The notes: a model not told the origin generated them from the letters alone. Shown: positions 45,991 through 56,600, counted from the stretch's first letter. The stretch is DNA of 64,000 nt from Rhizobium sp. BK313 (GCF_014193655.1 NZ_JACHZQ010000003.1:62001-126000), one strand, 5' to 3'. Program-made: numbers and translations.

Positions 45991-46921
45991 TCGGTGAACG
46001 CTAGATGGACGTGGACAGGGCATCTCCCACTCCCGTTACGTCGGCGGGCGGGTATGTAGTCGCAAAAGCGTCCCCGGCAATCCACGTACGGGGCATTTTG
46101 AAACAAGTTGACGTCGCAGCAAGCCAGCTCCGCCAGTCGCCCGAGCGTCGGCGGATCATCGCTGTCGATCAGTTCGTCGCGCAACCGCTTTGGGATGTTG
46201 GCGATGCGGTCGGCGGCTGGTCGCCGTGGACCAGGTCATTGAACTGGTCATGCGGCACTTTGGCGACGCGCACCGCCTGCAATTGTTGATGCTCTGATAG
46301 CCCGGCCTCTTCGGCGGCTTGGCGCTGGCTGAGCTTACCGTGGGCACCCTCGGTATGCGGATATTGCCCTTACCATCCAACTCGCCCGGCGGTTCACCGC
46401 AGCGCTGGATGGCGTGCAATTGGATGCGCCTGGCGTTGTGTAAACTTGGTAGAGCTTCCCCACGCTCCGCCGAGAACGCCGGTCAGATCGCCCACGCCTT
46501 GGGAAAGGGTGGACGGCCGATCCATCTAGCGTGGGAACGCGCTTCACGGAGTGGAACTGCTCTTTCTCGCATGCTCAGCAGGAAGCAGGACGCCTAGACG
46601 ACCGCAAAGGAAGGCTAGGGGAGGGTAGCCGCCCATCCCGGCTTCACCGGACGGCCACCCCTACCCCCAAAACAGGGGCCCACGCGCAATGCACTTGTCC
46701 GGCATAGATAGCAAAGACCCAAAAGCGGCTTACGCAGCTGAAATAAAAGAGCAATTCCGGGCAAAATTTGAAAGTTCCGGGATTACCAGCAAATGCCTCG
46801 AGACGTTGACCCCGCTTGCAGCCTTGTGCTTGAGCCCTCCGGAAAGCGCGGCCAATTGCGCCATTGCCCTCTGGCTGAAGTTATAAATCTCGCCCGTGGA
46901 GAATGGCTCGACGATTCCTCG
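45991..46921. other. Gene-poor, decayed stretch between the recombinase and HxlR gene
   Basis: No intact gene is supported. The minus strand at about 46085-46333 keeps remnants of a phage-type protein (separate entry). A 65-codon plus-strand frame at 46689 lacks a ribosome site and is not called. Confidence 0.5.
46085..46333 (-). pseudogene. Relic of a phage/plasmid DNA-binding protein with duplicated module
   Basis: Two minus-strand frames read like one protein broken by a shift near 46200. The first gives LSQRQAAEEAGLSEHQQLQ then VRVAKVPHDQFNDLV...PPT; the second gives DRIANIPKRLRDELIDSDDPPTLGRLAELA. Both repeat a VRVANVP...SDxPPT pattern remembered from ParB-like/MT-A70-linked phage proteins. 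Junction at a shared CCGCCGACC suggests recombination between repeats. Family assignment is tentative. Confidence 0.35.
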
Positions 46922-47296
46922 TCAGAGGTCGGACTTCTCGTCGAACGTATCGCGGGACGCGACGATCTCGTCCAGATGATTGCGCGCCCACGAGCTGAGC
47001 GGTTCTACGGCCTTCCACAAAGTGCCGCCGAGTTCCGTCAACTCGTACTCCACCCGCGGCGGCGTCGTCGGATAGACCGTTCGGGTCACGAGCCCGTCTC
47101 GCTCTAGTCCCCGCAGCGTGAAGGTCAGCATCCTCTGTGAAATACCTCCGACCATACGCTTGATCTCGTTGAAGCGCTTCGGTCCATCGCCGAGCAGGAC
47201 AACGATCAGCACGGTCCATTTGTCTCCGACAATCGCCAATATGGAGCTAAGCGTGCGGCAGTCCTCGGAAGCGTGATCGGGGATTTGAACAGTCAT
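46922..47296 (-). CDS. HxlR-family transcriptional regulator
   Basis: 124 residues. The HxlR winged helix is clear: CRTLSSILAIVGDKWTVLIVVLL, RFNEIKRMVGGISQRMLTFTLRGLERDGLVTR and YELTELGGTLW. These regulators often sense electrophiles or oxidants. It is divergent from an FMN reductase, its likely target, across 184 bases containing a GGTATC...GATACC dyad. Confidence 0.93.
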   Translation of the reverse strand: MTVQIPDHASEDCRTLSSILAIVGDKWTVLIVVLLGDGPKRFNEIKRMVGGISQRMLTFTLRGLERDGLVTRTVYPTTPPRVEYELTELGGTLWKAVEPLSSWARNHLDEIVASRDTFDEKSDL

Positions 47297-47346
47297 TTCG
47301 GTGTGCCCTGGTAACAGATCTGTGCGTTCTTGCGCACCATAACAAC

Positions 47347-47381
47347 GGTATCCTATTTAGTCCAGGTGACAGTTTGATACC
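47347..47381. promoter_or_regulatory. Dyad in the HxlR/FMN-reductase divergent region
   Basis: GGTATC at 47347-47352 and GATACC at 47376-47381 form spaced inverted repeats between the divergent genes. HxlR proteins bind dyads of this sort near their own promoters; the match is by position only. Confidence 0.35.
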
Positions 47382-47480
47382 TAGGTGGGCATCAAGCGAC
47401 CGACCCCGCAGCGGAAGGAATGCTTCGGTGAGGTTGGGTCATTCGAGCGATTTTCTCTGAGGATGCAAAGGAATAGAAAC

Positions 47481-48068
47481 ATGACAGTCATTTCGGTTAT
47501 CATTGGGAGCACTCGTGAAGGGCGATTTTCGGAAAAGCCGGCGAACTGGATTTTCCAGCACCTGAAGAAGCGCCAAGGCGTCGAAGCACGGCTTCTCGAT
47601 CTGCGCGACTTTCCAATGCCATTCTTTGATCAGCCGCTGACGCCCGCCATGCCGGGCCGCCCGGCTTTCGCGCATCCGATCGTTCAGAAATGGACCGCGG
47701 CGATCGCGCAGTCCGACGGTTTCGTCTTCGTCACCCCCGAATACAATTATGGCCCCCCTGCAGTGCTCAAGAACGCCCTCGACTGGGTTTATCCCGAGTG
47801 GCATCGCAAAGCGGCTTGCTTTGTGAGCTGGGGGAACGCAGGTGGCGCGCGCGCCGTTCAGCAGCTCCGCGAAAACATCGTTGAGCTCCAACTCACCCCC
47901 ATCCGCTCGTCGGTCCACATTCCCGTAACCACCCTGATGGCTCACTACACGGGCGGTGACGTCGACGCTGGATTGGCGGAGCTGGACGTACCCGCTGCCG
48001 GGCCGATGATCGACGATCTGCTGTGGTGGACCGCAGCCTTGAAGACCGCTCGCACAAGTGCGTTGTGA
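47481..48068 (+). CDS. NADPH-dependent FMN reductase
   Basis: 195 residues from the ATG at 47481 (MTVISVIIGSTREGRFSEK). Flavodoxin-like fold with the FMN loop GSTREGRFS and the second loop TPEYNYGPPAVLKNALDWVY. It reduces flavins or quinones at the expense of NADPH and is commonly under HxlR control in oxidative or electrophile stress. Earlier open codons belong to untranslated leader. Confidence 0.92.
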   Translation: MTVISVIIGSTREGRFSEKPANWIFQHLKKRQGVEARLLDLRDFPMPFFDQPLTPAMPGRPAFAHPIVQKWTAAIAQSDGFVFVTPEYNYGPPAVLKNALDWVYPEWHRKAACFVSWGNAGGARAVQQLRENIVELQLTPIRSSVHIPVTTLMAHYTGGDVDAGLAELDVPAAGPMIDDLLWWTAALKTARTSAL

Positions 48069-48195
48069 CCAGCCACGGCGCGGAAGGGGCTCCTGCCGCG
48101 CTCTTTCAAAGGCCCTAAGTCCCCTGCTCCGGCAAAACCACCCAAGCCGGAAGCGAGCGATCGCGCGACGTATAGTCGCTCACCAGGAGGAAACC

Positions 48196-48518
48196 ATGAC
48201 CACGACCTCGAGAAGGTGCTTTATACCGGCAAGACCCATACTACCGGTGGCCGTGACGGCGCATCCCGCAGCTCCGACGGCCGCTTGGACATCAAGCCTT
48301 CGTCCCCCGGCGCGCCCGGCAATGGCACCAACCCGGAGCAGATGTTTGCCGCTGGCTGGTCGGCCTGTTTCATGGGTGCAATGGGGGTTGCTGCCGCCAG
48401 AATGAAGACCAGCCTCCACGCGGATGCATCCAGTGCGGCAGAAGTCGACCTGTGTAGCGCCGGCGGTGAATATTTCCTCAAGGTGAGGCAACCGCCGAGG
48501 GCCGGAGTTCAGCTTTAA
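48196..48518 (+). pseudogene. Broken ohr (organic hydroperoxide resistance, OsmC family)
   Basis: A ribosome site AGGAGG precedes an ATG at 48196, but the frame is lost within six codons by a missing base, after which the Ohr sequence continues: LEKVLYTGKTHTTGGRDG, then NGTNPEQMFAAGWSACFMGAMG with the peroxidatic Cys. The normal C-terminal half, with the second cysteine, is replaced after GGEYFLKVRQ by unrelated codons and a stop. About 100 of 140 residues remain. Not functional as it stands. Confidence 0.8.
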
Positions 48519-48798
48519 ACTTGCGTTCGAGAACGGGCGCATCAGGAACTAGCCCGACCGCCCGCCAGTCGCCGCCAGAAGGAAGACTTCTGTGGGGAGC
48601 ACATTGCAGCGGTCACGACTGCGCAAACGCATATGAAGTTAGCCACCCCATGTCGCGAATCGTGGCTTTTACGACCTTTGGGTCTTCCTGCAAGAGGCAT
48701 ATTCTGCAGACCAGGTCACGGAATGCCCTTCTGCTCGCGACCAACACCACATCTCGCGGGACCGTCCGGTGAGCCCATTCCATCTGAAGGAGTTGAAA

Positions 48799-49245
48799 AT
48801 GAAGAACTCGAAAACCTTGCTGTTGGACTACCTCGCATCGGTGCGGGATCCTGAACGCGCTGCATCGCTTTTCGCTGAGGACGGGACATTCGAACTGCCG
48901 TTCTTGCGTTCTCTCGGCGTCGAACCCCGTTACAATGGTCGGCGCGAGATCGCCGCCCTCGTGCATAAATTACTTGAACTCTACCCGGACTTCGCATTCG
49001 CCACCGAGGATACCCGCATCTTGATCGAGACCCCGGAAAAGACTTTCGCCGAGTACGTCGCGCACGGACGCGCCGCTGCGACGGGCCGGACGGCGCACCA
49101 TCTGTTCACCGGCTACCTGGTGGCAGAGGCTGGGGAAATTAAATTACTGCGTGAGACCTTCAATCCGCTGACTATGGCGCAGGCGCAACTTCCAAACGGA
49201 GCGGCGGACGTTGGGCCACCCGGCGACGAATTGCATTCCTTCTGA
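48799..49245 (+). CDS. SnoaL/NTF2-like protein
   Basis: 148 residues from the ATG at 48799 with GAAGGAG upstream. The NTF2-like cone fold is suggested by LLLDYLASVRDPERAASLFAEDGTFELPFL, an NGRREIAALV segment and FAEYVAHGRAAATGRTAHHLFTGYLVAEAGEI. Such proteins are often small-molecule isomerases or binding proteins; role unknown. Confidence 0.8.
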   Translation: MKNSKTLLLDYLASVRDPERAASLFAEDGTFELPFLRSLGVEPRYNGRREIAALVHKLLELYPDFAFATEDTRILIETPEKTFAEYVAHGRAAATGRTAHHLFTGYLVAEAGEIKLLRETFNPLTMAQAQLPNGAADVGPPGDELHSF

Positions 49246-49460
49246 GTGCAAGAAAGGTGTCAACCCGCTGGCGGAAGCGGCGGAAGCTCCGCGCTACCTC
49301 GTTGAAGGCCGACAGCGGGTGCTCACGATCTGACAGGCCCTGGGGGAGGGTGGCGAGTTCGCTGGTATGTCGGCAGAGCGGGCGGCCCGAAACGAACCGT
49401 CCTCCATCTATAAGCCGGCATTATGTTCTTGCGTCATTTGTAACGTTCCAAGGACTTCAA

Positions 49461-50411
49461 ATGGAGACCACCTTGCGTCATATCGAATTTGTTGTCTTTC
49501 CTGGTTTCCAGCTAATGGGCGCGACGGCCATCACCGTCTTTGAAGTCGCCAATCTGATTCTCGGGGAAGATGCCTATCATGTTCGGCTAGTGTCGGAGCA
49601 CGGCGGTAAAGTACCGTCGTCGTCGGTTTTTTGCGTCGAAACTGAACCTTTCGGCGATGCGACGTTTGACACGGTCATTTTCGGAGCAGGCATGCAGCCG
49701 GAGCCCGCATCGGCTGGGCTGCTTGACTTCGCGCGACGGGCGGCCCGGACATCACGGCGATTGGCAACCACCTGTGTTGGAACCTTCGTTCTGGCGCAGG
49801 CAGGAGTGCTCGATGGATGCCGAGCGACAACACACTGGGCTTTTGCGCACGAACTTCAGGACCAGTATCGACGCCTGAAGGTGGAGGAGGACAGTATCTA
49901 TATCGTCGACGGAACCGTCTGGACGTCGGCGGGCATGACGGCTGGCATCGACATGGCACTCGCCATGGTGGAAGAGGATCACGGCATCGACGTTGCCCGT
50001 TCGGTAGCGAGGAATCTTGTGGTCTATCATCGGCGAGCAGGCGGTCAGTCGCAGTTTTCAGTCCTGCTGGAACTGGAACCGAAATCCGACCGCATTCAGA
50101 AGGCACTGGACTATGCGAAAAAGAACCTCAGGCGCACTTTATCGGTGGAAGAATTGGCTGATGTAGCTCATCTCAGCCCAAGGCAATTCACGAGGGCATT
50201 CCGCGCGGAGACAAGACAATCGCCCGCTAAAGCCGTTGAGCACCTCCGCGTCGAATCCGCTCGATTGATGATGGAGCAGGGTCGGCATTCAATGGACGAA
50301 GTCGCCAATGAAACAGGCTTTGCCGATCGGGAGCGTATGCGTCGTGCTTTTCTGCGGACGATGGGACAACCACCACAAACGGTTCGTCGGAATTCCAGGT
50401 CGAGGACTTGA
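49461..50411 (+). CDS. GlxA-type AraC-family regulator (DJ-1/PfpI domain)
   Basis: 316 residues from the ATG at 49461. An N-terminal DJ-1/PfpI-like domain (about 8-185) contains VVFPGFQLMGATAITVFEVAN and LATTCVGTFVLAQAGVLDG with the nucleophile-position Cys. A C-terminal AraC double HTH (about 215-310) contains SVEELADVAHLSPRQFTRAFRAETRQSPAKAVEHLRVESAR. Target genes unknown; the NTF2-like gene is immediately upstream on the same strand. Confidence 0.9.
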   Translation: METTLRHIEFVVFPGFQLMGATAITVFEVANLILGEDAYHVRLVSEHGGKVPSSSVFCVETEPFGDATFDTVIFGAGMQPEPASAGLLDFARRAARTSRRLATTCVGTFVLAQAGVLDGCRATTHWAFAHELQDQYRRLKVEEDSIYIVDGTVWTSAGMTAGIDMALAMVEEDHGIDVARSVARNLVVYHRRAGGQSQFSVLLELEPKSDRIQKALDYAKKNLRRTLSVEELADVAHLSPRQFTRAFRAETRQSPAKAVEHLRVESARLMMEQGRHSMDEVANETGFADRERMRRAFLRTMGQPPQTVRRNSRSRT

Positions 50412-50480
50412 TTTGGCTTCCGGATCGGGCAACATCACGCAAACGAAAACCATCGGCAATGTGCAGGGCGAACTCGCATC

Positions 50481-50693
50481 AACTGCCGCGCCATTATCCG
50501 CACTCTACCGATGCTGCGGCATGATCCGAACAATATCGAGGACGTCGACACCGATGGCGACGATCATGCCGCAGACTCCGCTCGATACGCGGCGATGAGC
50601 AGGCCTTTCCTTGCAAGAGTAGCGCCTGATGCCAATGCGAAAAATCCTTGGCTCGTAGCGAACGCATTTCGCCTGCACGAACTGCGCGATTAA
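50481..50693 (+). pseudogene. Terminase large-subunit C-terminal relic
   Basis: The frame reads IRTLPMLRHDPNNIEDVDTDGDDHAADSARYAAMSRP in shorter matched pieces: RTLPMLRHDP, EDVDTDGDDHAAD, ARYAAMSRP. This is the nuclease-end signature of phage TerL proteins, where D-x-D-x-x-x-D-H-A-A-D contains metal ligands. The N-terminal ATPase part is absent. It lies about 5.8 kb right of terS, so the two were probably adjacent before the cargo segment was inserted. The flanking 50412-50480 and 50694-50901 hold no gene. Confidence 0.7.
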
Positions 50694-50901
50694 GTCTGAG
50701 TTTGTGAGAGATGTCGTGTGTGGTCGGATCGTCTTGGGTCGCCCGTCGGGCCCTAACCGGATATAGCGTAAGCGATATCTGAAGGCGGCTTTGGGCCCCC
50801 ATTCCCGTCACTATCAAGGATCCCGCGCCTTCGCGTAAGCAGACATTTCATTCGAGTACTAGGCTACACGCACATCCGCTTCCGAGTGCGTTTTTGCCGT
50901 G

Positions 50902-53151
50902 CTAATCGAAGCGTTTCATGACGTAATCGGTGATGGCGATCCCTTGGAGTTCTGCGGTGGCGTTGCCGCCCCTAACATAGAAGCGCTGGAGAGCACCGTC
51001 CTTGACAAACGCTGCCTTCGGTCCTCGTTCGCAGCGAACTACCAGAACCCGTTTATCATCCTGATCTTTGAAATGGGCGTGCACGTAGGGAAGGAATATC
51101 TGCCCAATACGATCGGCGATCAGGTTCACCAGATGCAGACCGTATTTGTCTTCATTCGGAAAATTGTCTGCATCTAACCCGAGCACTTCCCCATCATCGG
51201 CAACACCAATCAACAAGGTGCCACCATTGTTGTTTAGGAAGCCCGCGATGGTCTTCAGCACCGATAGCTGCATCTTGTCGTCGACTTGTCCGGTGTGAAG
51301 ATTCGTACGTAGCGTCGATTTGAACTCGACCGACTCGGTTTCCCGGCCGAGAATGATTTGCTCTACCGTTGGGGCTAGTGGCGCCGCTTTACTCTTGGCG
51401 CCAGAAGTCAATTCTTCCCACGCTCTCTGGACGACACGTGCCATTCTGACGCGGCGTTCCCTGAGGAAGGTTTCGTAGTCGAGGTCCCACCAGAGATGCG
51501 GCAGCGCATGCCAGAAATACATAATCTCGCGCTCCTTGCCGCCTAGTTGGGCATCAAGCGGGGGTACATACTCGGCGGGGGACTTAGCCGCGATCTTTAT
51601 ATTCTCCGGCCATTCCACTGGGGCAAAGTTGGCGATCTGATTGACCTGTGCCGTTTCGGTCATGTCGAGGGTCTTAAGATAACCGCGCGGGAAGAGGTGA
51701 TGTTGTTCCAGCGCCGACTTCGTACCGCTTACCGCTGGATCTACGAGGCTGGCAATCTTGATGGGACTATATAGCGCGAGCGCATCCAGCTTGATCAAGG
51801 CCGCCTGATATGCAAACAGGGACGGGCTTCGCGCTGCTGATGTCGCAAGTGCGTTCGGCAGGGAGATTTCCCAATAGTCTTTGGTTAGCACGGTGCCCGC
51901 CATTTCGCGGAGCCGGCCGAGATAGTCCTCGCCGGCCTTAATGCCGCGGATCTGCGCTAGGTCGGACTCAAACCGCGTCTCCGGAGATGTAGTATAGCGG
52001 CCGGTCAGCGCCGCCATAAAGAAGAACTCCGCCACCGCCTGGCGCATGGCACTCTTGTCGATGGCGAAATCGCAGATGCCAATGAGATAAAGCACATAAC
52101 TATAAATGATCGCGGTCTGTGAGCTGATCATCTTCTCGCTGCGATAGCCCGCGAGCTTGAGACCACTGAGGAAATGATGCCAGTTGGCGAGGTTGAGCGC
52201 CTGATCCTGCGCCTTTGCTAGGAGAGCGAACTGCTCATCGCGCTTCGACGGATCGTCCTTTCCGCTCACAGCATCGCGGCCGCGCAGGACGGCGTATACA
52301 TTTTCCAGCCGAGCACGCTTAAGACCTAGTCCGATGGTCGCCCGAAGCATCTGATCGGGGGCCGGCTTGATAAAGTGGTTGTAGGATGAAGCCTGACCAT
52401 CGGACGGCCGCGTGGCTGCCCATGCGAACTTCTCCAGCTCCGTCCTTCCTTTGTCCCAGAACACAGACATCAGCGTCATGATGAAATCGGCCTGGTTCAG
52501 CTTCTTACCTTCACCATTGATGCGCACGAACACCTCGGCGATCGTTTCGGCATCGACGCTGGACGCCAGCGTGAGGGCGACGAACTGATAGCTGAGCAGG
52601 TTGTGCAACTTACTGATTGCTGATTGAGCATGCCTGATTTGTTCGAGCGTCAGGTCCCGGACGGTGGATAGTTGCTCGACATACTCGTTGGCGATGCTGA
52701 ACAAATCAGTCTCGGACTTCCACAGTTCCGAGATGTCCGGGATGAAGCTCTTGTCCTTGACGATGGCCGCGTCGGTCACCTCAAATTTTTCAGAGAGCGG
52801 GCTGAAGGCGATGCGGATACGCTCCTTATTGAAGTTGGCACGCAGCACCTCCGTGCCCTTAACGACGGCATAAAGCGAGGTCAGCCGCTGTTGCCCATCA
52901 ACGATGGCCGTTTCCGGTACGGCCTTCTCATAGCCGGCTCCGATCCCCCTCAATGTAGCGCCCTCGGCGCCGGTCTTCCAAAACAGGAGGAAACCGGCCG
53001 GATAACCTCGATAGAGCGAATCGAACAGGTTGCGGACGTTGACGTTCGGCCAGACGAATGGCCGTTGCAGCTCCGGAAGCCCGATCTTGCCTAGGTCGAT
53101 ATCCTCGATCAGCGCGTTGATCGGAAAGTTGGTTGTCGTAAAAAGCGGCAT
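50902..53151 (-). CDS. DUF262-HNH-AlbA_2 fusion, candidate defence nuclease
   Basis: 749 residues. DUF262 (ParB-like/GmrS fold) occupies about 1-240, with the nucleotide-hydrolysis motif IVDGQQRLTSL at 83-93. An HNH-like nuclease element of the DUF1524 type, EQHHLFPRGYL with IANFAPV, starts at 482. A Schlafen-type AlbA_2 domain covers about 602-745 (ESVEFKSTLRTN, NNNGGTLLIGVADDGEVLGL). DUF262/DUF1524 pairs form type IV restriction enzymes attacking modified phage DNA; AlbA_2 is a nucleic acid-binding or nuclease module. The three-part order is unusual. Divergent from the NERD-helicase gene. Confidence 0.88.
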   Translation of the reverse strand: MPLFTTTNFPINALIEDIDLGKIGLPELQRPFVWPNVNVRNLFDSLYRGYPAGFLLFWKTGAEGATLRGIGAGYEKAVPETAIVDGQQRLTSLYAVVKGTEVLRANFNKERIRIAFSPLSEKFEVTDAAIVKDKSFIPDISELWKSETDLFSIANEYVEQLSTVRDLTLEQIRHAQSAISKLHNLLSYQFVALTLASSVDAETIAEVFVRINGEGKKLNQADFIMTLMSVFWDKGRTELEKFAWAATRPSDGQASSYNHFIKPAPDQMLRATIGLGLKRARLENVYAVLRGRDAVSGKDDPSKRDEQFALLAKAQDQALNLANWHHFLSGLKLAGYRSEKMISSQTAIIYSYVLYLIGICDFAIDKSAMRQAVAEFFFMAALTGRYTTSPETRFESDLAQIRGIKAGEDYLGRLREMAGTVLTKDYWEISLPNALATSAARSPSLFAYQAALIKLDALALYSPIKIASLVDPAVSGTKSALEQHHLFPRGYLKTLDMTETAQVNQIANFAPVEWPENIKIAAKSPAEYVPPLDAQLGGKEREIMYFWHALPHLWWDLDYETFLRERRVRMARVVQRAWEELTSGAKSKAAPLAPTVEQIILGRETESVEFKSTLRTNLHTGQVDDKMQLSVLKTIAGFLNNNGGTLLIGVADDGEVLGLDADNFPNEDKYGLHLVNLIADRIGQIFLPYVHAHFKDQDDKRVLVVRCERGPKAAFVKDGALQRFYVRGGNATAELQGIAITDYVMKRFD

Positions 53152-53626
53152 ATTTTCCCCTGCCGGTTCTGCCCCGGTATTAGGCCTTGGTTCGTGCTAT
53201 CACGCTTACCGGATCTCTGTTGGTCAAAACAAGCGTCGTAAGATGAGTGAATAGAAGCGCCGACTTTGTGCACTGAAATTAGCGGAACACAATGAGATCT
53301 GAGCGTATGCAGCCCCTCCACAGTGGGTGGCACATCAATGTTAATCTTAATTCCAAAGATTGTTATCGAGCGGCTATGCGCCCCCCTTTCGCTCATAGCT
53401 TGCGCCCTAACCTGCTTCCAAGAGCAGACATCACGGTCGATCGACTAGGTTGTATGTTTTCGCCCCCCAAGTTGCTGATCTGGCTCAACGAAGGCGCATT
53501 CCACTTTCCGATGCCGAGTTGTCATGGCGCAAGTGCTGACGCAGTGCACCCCATGCGGATCGAAATTTGTTTCAATCCTAGGGTGCGCCTGTCTATACTG
53601 CCCTGATTCTTGGGGGGCTATACTTT
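53152..53626. other. Divergent intergenic region between the two large defence-like genes
   Basis: 475 bases without a supported gene. It must hold promoters for both the DUF262 fusion and the NERD-kinase-helicase gene. Base composition is lower in GC than either neighbour. No clear palindrome or operator was recognised. Confidence 0.5.
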
Positions 53627-56600
53627 ATGCAGATCACGAACTGCGGCCGGGGCGTACATGCAAGAGAAGTGAAAGGTCTAGAGAGGCTCAAGAAAGCCCT
53701 TCCGCCGAACTGGTATGCTTTTACAAATCTCGACCTGACACTCGGGCTCGGAAAATCCCGCGAAATCGACGTCATCATTGTAGCCGATCACCGGATCTTT
53801 TTCATAGACATCAAAGATTGGGACGGCCGGATCGAGAACAAAGACGGGCGCTGGTATCAGAACGGAAAGGACAACGGGGCATCTCCTGTCCAGAAGATCG
53901 GCGACATCTCACGCGAAGTCTTGAATCCCCTCGGCACCCTGCTTAAAAGTCGGCCGGAAACCAAAAGAGAGCCGACTCCCCAGATCGTCGGTCTTGTGTT
54001 GCTCACAGGATCAGCCACGAACGCTCATCTCGACGGGCTTGAAAAGGCAAAAGTTCTGTCGGTCGACGAGTTCATAAAGCTGGCGGCGAGCGCGCGAAAG
54101 CAGGACGAAGCTTTCGGAGAGCCATTCACCACCTTCATACGCAGACCCCTCACGGACAGTTTTTGGAAGGACAAACTCAGCCGCTTCTTCAATGTCGGGC
54201 CCAACTCGCCATTCAAGCCGGGCCGCCGCCGTTTTCAGCGTTACCTTGCTGAAGACAGTGCCAGCTATACCCATCCAAGCGATGTTTACCGTGAATATGA
54301 AGCGGCCGAGGAAGGAAACAAAAACAATCAGGGAATTCTGCGGCTGTGGGATTTCACCAAATGCAGCGACGGCCGTTTCCAGACGGAAGAAGGCCGGCTA
54401 GAGATAGCGGGCCGAGAACAGCAGGTCTATCATTGGCTGCGGGATCGCGACCAGGATCTTGAGAGGACTTTGCTGACACCGCGGCTCGACGATCCGGAGC
54501 GCGGCGTCAGTTACTGGGAAATTTATGACCGCCGCCGCCGCATGCGGCGCCTTAACGAGTTTTCGATCAGTGACGCTACGACGCTGCTGCCAGGCGAGAA
54601 AATCGAGTTGGCGCGCCAGGTCGTATCAGCCGTCGCCGCCATGCACCGGCAGAACGCTTCGCATCTGGATCTGGGCGGTCACAGCATCTGGCTTGAATTG
54701 CCAACATCGGTGAGACTGTCCCATCTGCTGGCGGCGCGATTCCCTGAAGGAAAATCGCTGGGGCGCTCGCGGTACCAGTTCCTCTCAAGCGTGACCGTTC
54801 CTGAAGATGTCCTCGGCGTCGATATGGGGCCGAAAAGACGTGACGTCTTTTTGCTGGGCGTTGCCCTTCACAAGCTCCTGTTCGGCGAGCTTCCTGCAGG
54901 GGAACCGGCCGAATGGAAGCCCGCCGTCGACCAGAATAGCGAATACACGCTGCTGCACGACTGGTTCTCGGAAGCCCTGGAAGTCAGCCCAGAGCAGCGC
55001 TTTGCCGACGCGGCGATCGCCCTCGAAGCTTTCAACAAAGCCACCGCGTCGCGCCCGACGCCCGGCGAGGTGATAGCCGGTCTCGACTCGTTTCGGACGT
55101 CAATCCGCTCTCAACGTCAGTTGTTCGTCGCGTTCCCCGCTGAAGGCGATCTGATCATTGAAAGCGATCGTCTCGATGCGTGGCGCAGCCGCGATAATGA
55201 CCAGCCCGTCGTGGTGAAGCAGTGGAAACAGGCGTCGTGGGGCGACCTTCAAAAAGAAGGCGGCACAGTCCTGACCTTCCTGCGGAAGGCCGCGGATTTA
55301 AAGGCCGATCGGCTCCCCGGCATAGCGTATGTGCGAGAGGTATACTGGCTGGGAGACAGTCTGGTCATCGTTCAGGACTGGGTTGAAGGCACGTCCCTCG
55401 ATGAGTTGTTACGGCATCCTACCGATGTGATCAGCGACGCCGACAGTGCGTTGACGATTTCCAATCGCCTGCTGTCGGTGGTCGAAATCCTTCACGATCA
55501 TGGTTTCGGCCACGGGGATCTCAAGCCGTCCAATATAATCATCAAGCCAGACGGTGAGCCGGTCTTGATCGATGCACTCGACTTCTCTCCTCGTATCGAT
55601 GGCGAGCTGACCACCTCAGAATATGCTCCGGAAGCCGGAACCCGCCTGGAACGCGACCGGTTCGCCCTCACCAAGATCGTCGAGGAAATATTTACAATCG
55701 TGGACCTCGAACCCGCCGTCGCCGCGGATATCGCATCGGCCATTCGCGACTGCCGGGAAAAACCGCCGGTGCTGGCCACGCTTCTTCCGTTGCAGGAGGC
55801 CCTGTCACGAACTGTGCAGCGTCTTGCCGCCGCAAATGAACCGGAGGCGACCCAAGGAGATCAACTAATTTCGATCTCCCTTGCAAACCAACAGACCGGG
55901 CCGATCGATCCGGATGAGGGCTATCTATTCCTGCGAATGCGTCATCATCCGCATTACGGTTATCTTTGCCTTGTCGTTCGCGGCGCTTTTGAAGAAATTG
56001 AAATACGTCTCGACAACCAAGGGCAGGCAACCGCGGCCCGGCGGCGAAAGCTGGAGCAATGGCTGCTATCGCGCGTAGCGAAGCAAGAATTTCACAAAAT
56101 AAGCGCGGCGCTGACCGTGGCGCGATCAGACGTCACGGATCTTTCGGCTCTTGTCCCGCTGCTCGCCGACCCCGTCATAAAGGCGCGTATCGAACAGGAC
56201 CTTTCTGGCCCTGTTTCACCAGCGATTTCCGAGGCGCAGGAAAGCGAGGACTTGATTCCACAAGAGGACGAGGCTGAAGATGCGCTCGCGGAAGAAATCG
56301 CAGCCGCCACCATACCCGCATCATCTGACGTCGACGTTCCGGCCCTGTGGCGCGCCCTCATCGATGTGGAGAATGAACTCACGACCGACGGCGTCGCGCA
56401 GCTCGACAGCGTCTACGATCGCAGCATCGGGCGTCACAAAGTCGTACTGGAACTCGAAAGCGGTGATTTTGGATTTTCGCGAAACGATACCGTTGGCGTG
56501 CAAAAGCAGGACAAGCGGGGAAACTGGCGGCGGATCGGCGATCTCGATCTGAACAGGTCTCGCCCTGATCTGGCGGTGATCGATGCCCAGGGCGGAAGCG

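Noticed and set aside
46689..46886. 65-codon plus-strand frame
   Set aside because: No ribosome site, no family, and it lies in a decayed stretch.
49246..49460. Possible remnant gene upstream of the GlxA-type regulator
   Set aside because: A minus-strand frame looks protein-like but matches nothing I can name.
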